Below are positions 27,601-38,106 of a stretch of 64,000 nucleotides of DNA, piece after piece (the stretch's first letter is position 1; every line of letters begins with the position of its first letter). Under the pieces are notes generated by a model. It searched no databases and was not told the DNA's origin. It saw nothing but the letters and a program-made list of their open reading frames with translations. Location: positions 62,001 through 126,000 of the forward strand of contig DF237134.1 in the NCBI GenBank assembly GCA_000708835.1, written 5' to 3'. A program made the position numbers and the translations under genes. This stretch comes from Klebsormidium nitens (lineage: Eukaryota; Streptophyta; Klebsormidiophyceae; Klebsormidiales; Klebsormidiaceae).

Positions 27601-30600
27601 AGCGCGTCCAGAACTCGGCCTCGCTCAGCTGCGGGAACAAGGGGCAGAGCGTGAGCAAAGATTGACGGAATAGGGTTTGGGGAAGCATGTTGAAAACTTA
27701 GTCGGCCTCTCTTAGCTGCAATCAGAAGGGGGCAGAGTGTTATGAAGATGGGAAGAGCACGGTTTCAAATTGTGGAGAAGCATATTGATGACTTATTTGG
27801 CCTCACTCAGCTGCAATTGGATGGGGCAGAGTGTGAAGAAAGATTGCCGAGATAGGGTTTTTTTTTTTGTGGGGAGGCATGTTTGATAAGATAGTCGGCC
27901 TCGCTTAGTCGCGAACATAAGAGGCGGAGTGTGGGAAAGGAGCGGGGTTTGAAAGGAGGATTCCAAGAAGTGCGTGCTCAGCACTCAGCCCTTTGCTGAG
28001 GGAGAATATAGGAAGATGATAAAAGAGGGGTTTCGTATCCGTGGCAAAGCAGGTTGTTGTTCAATCTGGCTCAGCTACGAAATGCAGACTATGAGGAAAG
28101 TCGCAACGACGAGAGTATGTTTACACTACCCATCTTCCTTTTACGTGACTTGGACAAGTGAACATAGAAGCGCGTGGGGAAGAGAGTGATTGCTTTGCGT
28201 GTGTCGAGGCTTCAAGTAAGTAATTGTAAACTCGTTTACTCTCAGTTTCGAGAAGGTAGATGGCGAAACGAGACCGAGGGGCTTCCTAAGCATGGAAGAC
28301 GCATATAGGGCATAGTCAGAATCAGAGCGCTCGCCGTTCTTGACGGCAGTGGAGTAGCCAGTTACCAGGACGTCATTCTTCGCACCATTACTCACTAGGC
28401 AGAACGGCAAGGGGGGCATAGTGCGAAGCAAGGTCAGGATTTAGTTTCGCTCTCACCTTGTCTGGCACGTTCTCCATGTATCGTTGCAAGACGAGCGGTC
28501 GCTCCTGGAAGATCTGCATGAATGATCGCCCTCGTTTGTCATCCAGAAAATCAGTGCCCAATAAGCCGGCTCCGTCTGATGCCCTTCAGCTTTAAGCATT
28601 CCCGTTTCCGCTCGTTCCGTTTTTGTCAAAGCCCCCTGTTTTTCTTGCAAAGGTCTGGACTGCTGGCCTCCGTCTGTGTACATGCTGCCTCGTTACGCGC
28701 ATTTGTGACCGTTTCGTCTTCTTCCAGCAACGAGGATAGGCGGATAGCATTACGGCCTAGCCTCGAAAGAAGAGGGTAAGATGAAGTGCAGCTACTCATA
28801 TCGATGCCGGGAGGCGGGAAGGACCCAGACATGCAAAAGGCTGCTCTTGCGCGGCAAAGAGAAGGAGCGGAGTTGAAAGCATACCGACCTGGTGGATGAT
28901 CTGGGGGGTGAGGTTGAAGCTGACTTTGTTCGTCTGCAAGGACATCAACACAACAAGCTGTTACGAAAGACGCATTCCCGAAGTCTTCGTCCTCAGAACG
29001 CAATCTCCAAACTTTTCGTCCTCAAAACGCTCGTCCTCGGACTCTTAATCGCCTACAGACAGCTTACAGCGAGCGCGAAAACGCTGGCTTTCTTCTCGCA
29101 GGGAGCCCATTCGCGAAAGGGCCTGGTGAAAACTAGATGTGGGGCTCACCCGGCCGTCAACCACCGGCTTGAGGGCGGTCAGCATTTGGCTGGAGAGCCC
29201 CGTCTTCTGGTCCGACTGCTTGGCGGCCTCCTTCTCGAGCAAGCCCTGCGAAACATGCGCTCAACATGCACTAAGACGACTTTCATCCTGAGAGGGTCAA
29301 AATGCAAAGAAAGGTACCATAAAAGCTGGGCTTGAGGGTCGGATCGTTGCCACGGACAAGCTAATAGGTGCATCGAAGCCCGGAAACACACTTATTGATG
29401 GACAGGGAACAGGAGTAGACGGTGCAATGTGTTTGGGTCGAAAAGAAGGACCTTGGTAGGATAAGATGTGTCCGGCCACCATTTGCGGAAAGCAGAAGAT
29501 GCGGGACCCAAATCGCCGCGCGTTTCCCCAACATTTTGAACAGCATATCCAGATTTACCGACGGGTCTTTGGTTCAACCTAAAATCCTATCACAAATACC
29601 CCCAAAACCCGAAAACCCAAAACCCGACAACCCGAAACAATACATGCGTCGGACGCTCGTACCTTCCGCGTGCTCCAGAACTCTGCGTCCGTAAGGATTC
29701 CTGTCCCGACGAGCTGCTCGTGCAGCTTCCGGAGATCCCTGCAGCCGGTGGCGTGGCGTCAGTCTCGCTTGGAACGTGACGTCACTCTGTGGGCTTGACT
29801 CGTCAGGCTAAGCAAATATTTGTCATACCGCACTGCAGGTCAATAACCTACACATGATTAAAAGCAAAACTAAACTTATGATAAGAAGTGGCTTCGTCCT
29901 GACGAGTTGGCTCCGGCGACAATCTGGTTAAAACCTTAACCAACCAGCCAACTACAAAAGCCTCCCAGTAAACCTTACCAAACAATCTCTGTGTGAAGTT
30001 GCTCTTCCCAAAGGCTGAATTGGGTGCTTGTTCCGTCCTTAGAACATTCACAGCACATGGTTCGAGTTTCCGCAATTGCAGAGTCTTCCTTATCGTGGGT
30101 ACACCCAGACCAGACACTTTGCTCAAAAGATTCTTCATTAATTCGTTTGATTGACTTCCATTCCAAAGAGACAAAGCAACTTCCCAGTGGAAGGAAAACA
30201 ATGGGTAGAAAAGGCCATAAACAGAGCCGAAGAGCATCTCGGGCTGGCACGTACGCATCCTTGGCAAGCACCGCCATGCGCTGCTCAATCTCCGCTTGGC
30301 TGACGTTCTCGAGCTGCGAGGAAGCCCGCCCTGCGCCGGAGGGTTTGGAAGTTTGGGAGGGGGCGGTCGGTCCGGCGCTGGCGGCCGCTCCGCTTGAGCT
30401 TGGACCGACCGGCGGCTGATGGCGGGCGATGATTGAACCTGTTGGAAGGGTGGTTACTTTGTCAAGCCTGAACCGCATGCTCGCATAGGCTCGGTTTGCC
30501 AAAGTAATGTTTAACTACGTCACGGTGTTTGCGGACCGGCCACGTCGGACCAAAGCGGCCTAAACAAGCGGCATTGGACACATTCGAAACGGGCATAAGA

Positions 30601-32356
30601 GCTGATTCGCTTCCTCTGCTGGGCGATGCGCAACACGTTCGTTTGCATGATGCAGGTCGTCTAGTCTTTGGTTATTGACAACGAGATCGGATTACGTCAG
30701 TGGACGAAGGCCTAACCACGTTCTCGTTTGTGACAAGGAAGCTCTATTGTGTGCGGGTGCACCATATGCAGAGAATCTTAAACCGACACCAGTGACTGTT
30801 CACGGAAGTTGCGTATGAAGGCAATCAGGCAGGGCACTCACCGACGATTGGGTTGGCCTTGTTCCGGTCGTCGAATGAGTTGAACTCGAACATAAACCCT
30901 GGTTTCTGCAGGAAGTTGAGACCTTGGTTGAGGTGTACCTAGTCTGGAAATCAAGCAACAAATGTTCCGACTTTGTGGGTACCACTAGACCTTTGTAGGG
31001 CTATTTCCACGAATTGTATTGCTTTTGTTTCTATTTTCTTGTTAAGAGCTCAGTCGGCAACATAGACAATTGGTCAACATGTAACATGAAGCATCCAAAA
31101 GGCAAAATACTATAGCACGGACCTTATTTGCACAAAAGATTCATCTGAATGTCAAATCTGGAAGTTACTCGTTGAGAAAATGTCTGGCTAACAAATCTCC
31201 GCCTTTTGAGTTTGCAAAGAGGCAAGAGCTGTACCTTGGGATCCACGTCTGTCATCAGCTTCATGAGCGCCTTCTTCGACTCCTCCTTTGTGTTGAAGTG
31301 CTCTGATGCAACAAAGAATAGAACTGGACCATCGGAGAACGCTTCTTGGGGCCCACCATTGAAATATTAGATTGAAAGCAGCAGCTATCACATGGTCGAG
31401 AGGATGGTCATCGAAATGGGAGCGAAACCACTGTAAGTGTCACCACATTAATGGGGCGTGCGTGTGTACCACCACTACAAACTCGCCAGGAGGTGAGATT
31501 TGCCTGTTCACACCATCGCGCAATGTCAATGATTCGCTCATTCATGCCACCAGTCAAGGCATAAACCAAGGAGAGAATTACAATGCTTGATCGCACTGCG
31601 GCTATACTGTCTCTGTTTTCCTGGGACTACTTTCCTCAAACTGGCTATCATAGCCTACCCAACTGCAGTGATACATAACACAACCTGTTCTGATCTCAGT
31701 ACTGATTATTTGACCCTCAATATGGCGTACCACCTCAAATAGGATCTAGGAAGATGGGGGAGATGAAAGAGCTCACTTTTAATGGTCTTGAAGTCGATGG
31801 AGAGGGGCGTAGCGGCCCCAGGGTTGTTTGGGGTCCATTTCGCGAATCTGGGGGTCTGCACGGCCAGAGCAAATGGTGGTATGCTTTTACAATCCTCCCC
31901 ACGCTGCTGACAATGATTCCGTTGGGGCCATGTGCTTGAAAAAGTAATTTAATACACCAGACAATATTGGCACCCTCTGGACGAAAGTGGGTTTCTAGGG
32001 GACCAACTTTGTAGCACGCTGCTGCAACTGATCACGCCCATGTGTTTCATACCACAAGGAACAAACACAGCTAGTCCTGTTTGATTTACATGCGACACCA
32101 CACTTTCCGTCCTGTAATACTTCTCAGAATAAACTGTAAATGACCTCGGAACTAAAACGTCGAAAGAACATGAAAGATTTCAGGATAGTGCCCATCACTT
32201 GGCTTCAAGTATGAGCACTGGCGCAGCATTGGCGCCAGCGATCAGGATTTCGGTTGCGGCTCTCACCAGCATGAGTACTCCCTCCAGCCCCGCCTCCTTC
32301 ATTGATGGCTTGTACTTGGCGCGGACGGTTAGCAGAACGCTCTCTGCCTCCGCCAT
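21615..32356 (-). CDS. TFB1: TFIIH core subunit p62 (TFB1/GTF2H1)
   Basis: Nineteen exons on the minus strand: 32356-32267, 31855-31777, 31302-31235, 30905-30842, 30438-30255, 29738-29663, 29245-29150, 28933-28889, 28513-28457, 27628-27470, 26639-26571, 26156-26033, 25521-25456, 24818-24688, 24351-24190, 23551-23438, 22941-22864, 22275-22159 and 21737-21615. They join in frame to 633 aa; family members are about 550-590. Residues 1-100 form the PH-like domain (VLLTVRAKYKPS, RFAKWTPN, FMFEFNSFDD). Two BSD domains follow, with ILTDAEFWSTR near 180 and LSEAEFWTRY near 255. A Pro/Ala-rich middle precedes the conserved C-terminus MLRHFWGAYPIT. In the family, p62 is a structural TFIIH core subunit for transcription initiation and nucleotide excision repair, and its PH domain binds acidic activators and XPC. 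The start at MAEAES follows the PH domain. The introns carry many local repeats. Confidence 0.93.
22697..22846. repeat. Imperfect foldback (inverted repeat) in p62 intron
   Basis: The arm at 22706-22731 (core GATGACGTGGCG) and the reverse complement of 22811-22836 match at about 24 of 26 positions. Weaker pairing extends inward, giving a roughly 150-bp near-palindrome. It may be a small MITE-like element, but I could not identify target-site duplications. Confidence 0.7.
24790..25096. repeat. Duplicated acceptor-side edge of p62 exon 14
   Basis: The exon start with its acceptor and intron flank at 24790-24839 recurs in degenerate form at 25048-25096, which lies upstream on the sense strand. 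Between them, GCAGCGGAAA recurs near 24848 and 24894. The original acceptor context is therefore scattered several times in the intron. Confidence 0.65.
27258..27505. repeat. Degenerate tandem copies of donor edge of p62 exon 10
   Basis: The real exon end and donor lie at about 27470-27505. Similar blocks start near 27419, 27362, 27305 and 27260 at 45-57-bp spacing. Each has a TTTGTTCCTCC-like core followed by a CGACGGCCCCGC-like core. One copy is preceded by CTAACCTT as in the true junction, so at least one decoy donor exists within the intron. Confidence 0.75.
27612..27930. repeat. Degenerate tandem copies of acceptor edge of p62 exon 10
   Basis: The true edge (TCGGCCTCGCTCAGCTGC, near 27615) is followed by three related blocks near 27702, 27798 and 27895. 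They are spaced about 87-97 bp and share the GGGGCAGAGTGT flank. All three lie in the upstream intron on the sense strand. Confidence 0.8.
29597..29637 (-). repeat. G/T-rich GGGTTTT-like repeat in p62 intron
   Basis: The plus strand shows CCCCAAAACCCGAAAACCC followed by further CCCRAAA units. The transcribed sense strand is therefore G3-4T/C-rich, with about six G-runs in 41 bp. It resembles telomeric repeats loosely but is not a perfect telomere array. Confidence 0.7.
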
Positions 32357-34350
32357 CGCGTCCTTCTTTCTTATCTCCTCAAGGCGTTCCAAATTGAAAT
32401 AGCGTTCATGGCTGCCAGCCTATCATAGCCTGATCAATCTTTTGTGCTGAAGCCACATTCAAACCCTATAATCTTCGAAAGCCTGAGGCAAGCGCCAGCG
32501 CCCGGGCGGCTGCTTGAACTCAAACCCAGGGCGCAAACCCCGTCTGGACAGCCTGATCACCACAATACCGCCCGCGGCGCGCCGAATGCGCGCTTCCAGC
32601 TTCCCTTAGGTAGATGTTAGCGCGGCCTGCTTCTTTGAATGCTGCGTTGAACTTGTGGCGGAGGCGCAAAACATGGCCGGGATGTAATGAAGCTGAGAAA
32701 AGTGGACACTGGACTAAGACTTATATAGTGGCATTTCTAAAAGTTAGAAAAGCCCTATCGAGCAATCGTGAGCTGCAACCATTCTGTCCAACGCTAATCT
32801 GAAGACACCACTGCAAGTTCAACCACAGACTGGACAGAAACTGAGCAGGTGGGGCCTGTTGTCAGCCTTTGCTCAGATCTCCTAGTCGGCCTATTAGTCT
32901 CGGTGCTGAAGTTGCGTTGGGGTGGTGCTGAGGAATCAAGAGTCTTTGGTTTATGAGAGTCTCCCGCAATGTCCGTTTTAAGGTTCTGCCCTCCCCTATC
33001 CACCAGTTGCTTCTGTTTTCCTCTGTGCGGCGGCAGCATGCTCTTCAAATATGTGACCTGTATCACTTTATAAGGCTAGTGAGCAAGCAGACCAATGAGG
33101 AAAGATTGTGGTGAAGGGGTGTTTGTTCACCAAACTTGTTCAGGTCGTCACAGCCACCAAACTGTCAGAAAGTTGCTTCTACTAGAAGGAGGCCCTATGA
33201 GCTGAGAAGCATTCACTAAGCTTGAGACTACCGTAGAAGTTTCTTAGCAACATATTCATTGCCTCTGTCTCAACCCATCATCAAGTCAGTCTGCTACTAG
33301 CTCAATACCTGCAGCTGACTGGCTAGTGTACTTGTCCAGCTTTTCATGGATCTATCATCATAGGCTGGCAGCAAGCGGGAGCCCATCAAAAGTCCGGGCT
33401 TGTCTGAGGGGTGCAAGAAGGAGGACTGGAGAAAAGTCTTTTCTGCATGTACAAAGCATCTTAAGTAGTTTGCCTCTCTGTCACTCTCAAGGCCTGGAAA
33501 CTTCCATATAAGTTGCTCAAGTTACCTCTTCCAAAGAGCTCTTTGCTTGTTTGCGCAATGCAGGGGATGGCCTGGCGCCATGCGGTCATTCATTTATGCA
33601 TCACGCGACTTTCTGAGAGCCCTTGATGCCCTGAACCAAGCCAAAGAGAAAGGTGGGTGGATGTTTGAAGGATCTTCAACAAGCTCAATTTGTAACAAGT
33701 CCACAATACAAGCTTGTTCTTTGAATACGACTCCAGCAGATATGCAGGGACTATGAGACACAGTCATGGTTACGTAAGTATTTGATGCAAGCTCTGACAT
33801 TTCATGTGGTGACTGGTCTATGAGATTCAGGCAAAATGCAGAAGGGTGCTTCAACCTGCACTCGCTTTGGTTTGACTTCCTTGTGATTGGTTAAGACTTC
33901 CCACAGGTGGAAAGCTCATACTGGGAAGAGCTCATCTGCCTCCCTGGTCAAGGCCTCCCTTCTTCTGCTTGCAGCAAAACGGCCTATCAGGTTGTGCCTT
34001 GCCATACTCTTTGCCCTGGAGGACAGCTTCGGAGGTACGAAATATGCTCGGCTAACAAGCAGTGACACTCGCTTAATCAAGGAATATAAGAAGAGGAGCC
34101 AAAACCGAGGGACACATTGAATCAGGCCGATAAAATTCAACCAGGAGGCTTATCAGTGGTTCGGTAAAGAAGGAAAGTCTGGCCTATTTGGTGGTAGTCA
34201 CGCACTGCAGCCTGGATCAGATCCTCTTCAGGTAGATATCCCCTGGTCAGTAGTATTCCGAGCAGCTCCTCCCAATCCGCCGAGGTTGCGAATGAGAAGC
34301 AGATAGACCCCAGCCTTGCAGTCAGCTTTTAGTGCCTGCGGGGCAGCGGC
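32357..34350. promoter_or_regulatory. Divergent intergenic region between TFIIH p62 and PIG-X
   Basis: This 2-kb spacer separates two head-to-head start codons. I see no convincing coding exon in it, so it should contain both promoters and 5' untranslated regions. No specific element was recognised. Confidence 0.5.
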
Positions 34351-37267
34351 ATGCAAGCAGCAAGCGCGTGCGCAGTGGCGCCGTACAGGTCGCTTCTTCA
34401 GAAGGCTTTCCTGTGTCTGGTGGCGCTAGCATGGGCGTTTGAGGGGGCGAGTGGCTGTGCTGTCAGCAGGCTGCTGGGCTCTGGTCAGGTGAGTATTTCC
34501 TAAACTGCGACCCGTTTAGTGAATTCGAATGTGGCAAGTCACCTCTTTATCGACTTTAAGGCCCGGGCGCTTTTTGAACTCTTGACCTGCGATTCGCATG
34601 AATGAATTGCGGAAGGGCCGAGAGAGATTGGAGAAAAGGGGGTACTGCTCAAGCCAACAAGCTGCGCGCCAATTCGCCACACGCCGCCTCCGCCGCAGCT
34701 CGCAAACGCTTGTGTCCTTCATCTGACTGCAATGTAGCTATCGCAGAGATGCCTGGTGTATCCGCTTTCCGCTCCATCCAGCTAATCAAGACTGTCCCTC
34801 GCCTTGCCGTCGGATGCAATAAAAGTCTCCAAATTTCCCAGAGGCAATTTAGATCCCTACCTGATCAGACTTCTTCTCCCATCTGAAGATCAAAATTACT
34901 TCCTGCAAAGCCGAAAGCGCCCACTCTGAGAAAGGCACCTCGGTGTACTTGCAGGCATCGGGCTTCCACACACTCGGCTCTATTTTCGAGTGGCGCTCTC
35001 GCGGGGGCGCACTCCAGCTGGGGAATCCAGGGAGCGGCAGCAGCGGCTGGCGCCTCGCCGACCCCTCGCCCCTCTGCCCCCTCCTCTCAACAGCCCTCTC
35101 AGCTAAGCCTCCGGAATGTGTGGATTCGACCAAGTCGCGGGAAACACGACAATACACGGAGAAGACGCAGTGCGAAGCGGCGAAGTCAAATGAAAGTTGC
35201 GCGTGGGAGAGCGACGGTCCTGGGGGGCAGTTTTTGGCTGCAGATTGGCCCCCGCTGAAGTCAGTGATCGTCCTGCCGGCCCCGCTGGATCCGGTTTTGC
35301 AAACCGCGCTTTCTGCCAGAGTCAACCTCCGCTGCCCCGACGGTTCGATAGGAGAACCCTCGAACGAAGAAAGAAAGCCGTCGCACATTGGACTGTACTT
35401 CCACCGCACACCGGATCTAGCTGAAACCTCGTACGAGGGGAGCGCAGATGAAGGCATAAGCGGAGCCGTCTCGGGGGAATGGACGGTCGGGGGAATGTCC
35501 CGGGAGCTACAGGGCTCGGGGGCGCATCGCCAGTTGTTAACGAGACTGGTCCTTTCGCCGAGGCGGAGTTCGAGCGGGGGGCAATCGGTGCGATTCGTGG
35601 CTTTGGTGGAGGCGCTGCCGACCGGAGTGTATGCGGACAAGTTTGAGGTTCGAAGGCTGGCGTCGGATGGAGGTGAGGCGGACAGAGGCGATCTTGTTTT
35701 TCCCTTGCTCACTCAACTCCACGAGAGTTAGAATAGTGCTTGCAGGGGCTTTCAGAACCAACCAGATGCCGCTGTCCTCTCACCAAACTATGTTCACAGG
35801 GCCTCTTCTTGAAGTAGATCTGCTCAGTCTTCCTTGATGCGTCAAGGCTGGGGGGGTCTTGTTCAGGAGGGAGAGATTGATGCCCGGGTTTCCAACCAAA
35901 TCAAGATTCAAGCCAGCTGACGACATTGCTGGCAGTCCGCTTATCATTCTCTTCTCAGATGATTTTGCAACTCTGCCGGTCATTCCTTCGACGAGCGGAT
36001 GCGTTCTTCCTACGGACGCGTCCGACTCCTTTAGAACGAGTCACCCAGATCCACCTCTCCCTGATTCGCTTCCTCCGCTCCCCGGCTGCTCACCTCCTCT
36101 CATTCACGCCGTCCTCTCGAAGCCTCCACTCTTGTTGGTTTTGCTCCTGTTTACCATCCCTCTAATCAGTACGCTTCGTCGCTTCGATTTTGGCCCGGTG
36201 GCCATCGAGCGCCCCGCCCCCGGGTGCACCCAGTCGCCCTCTCGTAATCTCCACCTTTCTTTGGAAGATTTCACATTCTTCAACCGTCTCTTTGCTCAGC
36301 CGCTTCCGTCGCCTCGATTTTTGGCCCGGTGGACATCGAGCGCCCCGCCCCAGAGTGCACCCAGTCGCTCGCCATTGCTTACGCGCGCCCGGTGGAGCTG
36401 CCCGGGGGCGGCTTCGAGGCGACGTTCGTGCTTCCTCTGCACTCACGCTATCCGGTGAGAGAGCGCGTTCCGTCGCAGCTTTTGCGTGTATCCGTCAGAT
36501 TCTGGCCAAGACGGAGAAGGCTCTGATTGCCTTCGTACTCGATGACGCTGCGAAATTGTTGAAAGAGTGTGCTCTGCCGGATCTCCTTCTTATGTTGGAA
36601 AAGCTCATCCGGTAAGAGAGCGCGTTCCGTCACGGCTTCTGCATGTCTTCGTTCGATCGTTGCCAAGACGGAGAAGGCCCTGTTCGCCTTCGTACTCGAT
36701 GACGCTGTAAAGTTTTTGAAAGAATGTGCTCTCCAGGGTCTCCTTATGTTGGGGGAACTGGATTCGAGCGCGCGGCTGGCACGCTGTCAAGGGTCAGTCA
36801 CGACGAGGCCGTATTGTGCTGGACAACCACTGTCGTAACTTGATTGCGTTGAACATACGAAAAACTCGTCCTTTCTAAGTTAGCTTCTTCATTCGGTCAG
36901 GAAACAGTTTGAGAACTTTACTGCATTGTTCATGCAGGCTGTCGCCCCTATTCAGTATAACGGAGCTGGATCACAATCAAGTCCCCAGTTCACTGCGGTT
37001 GATATTGGGCCCCCTCTCTACGTCCTCTGGACAGAGGGCCAGGGGCTTTCCACCGAGGAGGACCTGCGGATGCACACCGAATGGCGACGTGCCACGTGGC
37101 AGGGGATCACGGACAGAGATACCGTGGTTCAATGGCGGGTCCCCAACGGAAAAGCGGAGCATGCAGATATAGTGCGGGTCGGTACGGTGTTGGTGTGCTT
37201 AGCTGGCACCGTGTACTTGCTGTCAGTTGTTATGTTGAAGAAGCGAGAACCACGAATCGTAGGGTAA
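34351..37267 (+). CDS. PIGX: PIG-X, regulatory subunit of GPI mannosyltransferase I
   Basis: The first exon from 34351 encodes a signal peptide (AFLCLVALAWAFEGASG). Exon 2 runs to 35672, exon 3 is 36300-36454 and exon 4 is 36938-37267. Junctions 2-3 and 3-4 are in frame. The exon 1-2 junction is unsure: a donor near 34483 with an acceptor at 34868 or 34910 keeps frame, or a small exon is missing. PIG-X features appear in order: GSGAHRQLLTRLVLS, LPTGVYADKFEV, SIFGPVDIERPAP, VLPLHSRYP and VVQWRVPNGKAEH, then a C-terminal membrane helix (VGTVLVCLAGTVYLLSVVML). PIG-X is a single-pass ER protein whose lumenal domain stabilises the catalytic subunit PIG-M, which adds the first mannose to GPI anchors. 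Exon 2 has a long Ser/Pro-rich insert. Confidence 0.85.
36172..36372. repeat. Partial duplication of PIG-X exon 3
   Basis: Segment 36172-36235 and segment 36305-36372 both encode GPV-IERPAP-CTQS. The upstream copy differs by a one-base loss in the GATTTTTGG run, changes Asp to Ala and Glu to Gly, and then diverges. The downstream copy is the one that splices in frame, so the upstream one is probably a dead exon fragment. Confidence 0.85.
36451..36761. repeat. 157-bp tandem duplication starting at PIG-X exon 3 donor
   Basis: Copies at 36451-36607 and 36608-36761 share TCCGGTRAGAGAGCGCG at the start, then CCAAGACGGAGAAGG and CTTCGTACTCGATGACGCTG. Each begins with a usable donor (GTGAGA and GTAAGA). 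Use of the second donor would extend exon 3 by 157 bp and shift the frame. Confidence 0.9.
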
Positions 37268-38106
37268 CTCCAGTTACATAGCGCCGATCCGTTACCTGTC
37301 GCGTGTTCCTGATCATCATGTACCTCGCAGTGTCCTACTTACAAGCATTAAGCAGTGTAGCTTTGTGCACGTCTCATGTCATGCAATACGCGATCAGAGC
37401 TCTCTATTGATGGCTTGCTACTGCAATCAGACCGTCTGTTTTCATGTCGACCGTACTTCATTCGATCAGGTTTTTAAGCAGAAGAGACAAAACGCAATAA
37501 CCATGGTATACATATGCGTCATATACCCTGAAACTCAGGTGCGTGGCACTACTATATAGTCATTGACTATAATCATTGAAAGAATCCCCAAATTACAGGC
37601 ATGCAGATGCGCGGGTATGCATTATTGCCCCAGCCACTACACAGTCATGTCATCATCCGGTCCATCAACGTATGATTAAGTTGACGGCTCCTCTATGTAT
37701 GCTCAGATGCACAAATCCGTAATTTGCACACAGCAATCGAGGAGACAAGATGTTGGAACGGATGTACGTTGCCTGGCATCGTAACGTAAGCATCCGACCA
37801 GTGATAAGCTGGAAGATAGCGAAATGTCTTCTGGGTGAGCTTTCTTTAGACCTCTCAAAGAATGCAACAAGTTGTTCATCACAACGGCGCTGGTTATGCA
37901 GCGACAGACCTCTCTACAACGCTCTCTCTTTCTGGGCCAAGCCCTACAGAGTCCTCCAACAGCAATTGCAACTGAAGCTGCGAACTCCGACCGGGGAGCA
38001 CCATTCGGCGGCTGGTAAGGCATTGCGCGTAAACGACCTTAGCAGTTAGACCATGACTGGGAAGTACACTCTAAGTGAAGAACCAACCGAACAGCAGTGC
38101 TTGAGT
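37268..38106. other. Convergent intergenic region between PIG-X and NRP/SET
   Basis: This holds presumed 3' flanks of the two tail-to-tail genes. I see no gene in it. Confidence 0.5.

Noticed and set aside
28141-28431. Minus-strand frame near 28.2 kb as an extra p62 exon
   Set aside because: Exons 9 and 10 of p62 join in frame without it and it resembles nothing in the family.
33326-34140. Several 60-90-codon frames in the p62-PIG-X spacer
   Set aside because: Short, overlapping on both strands, without motifs or consistent splice signals; likely chance.
34849-35712. 287-codon minus-strand reading frame
   Set aside because: It is antisense to PIG-X exon 2, which has family motifs and in-frame splice junctions on the plus strand.
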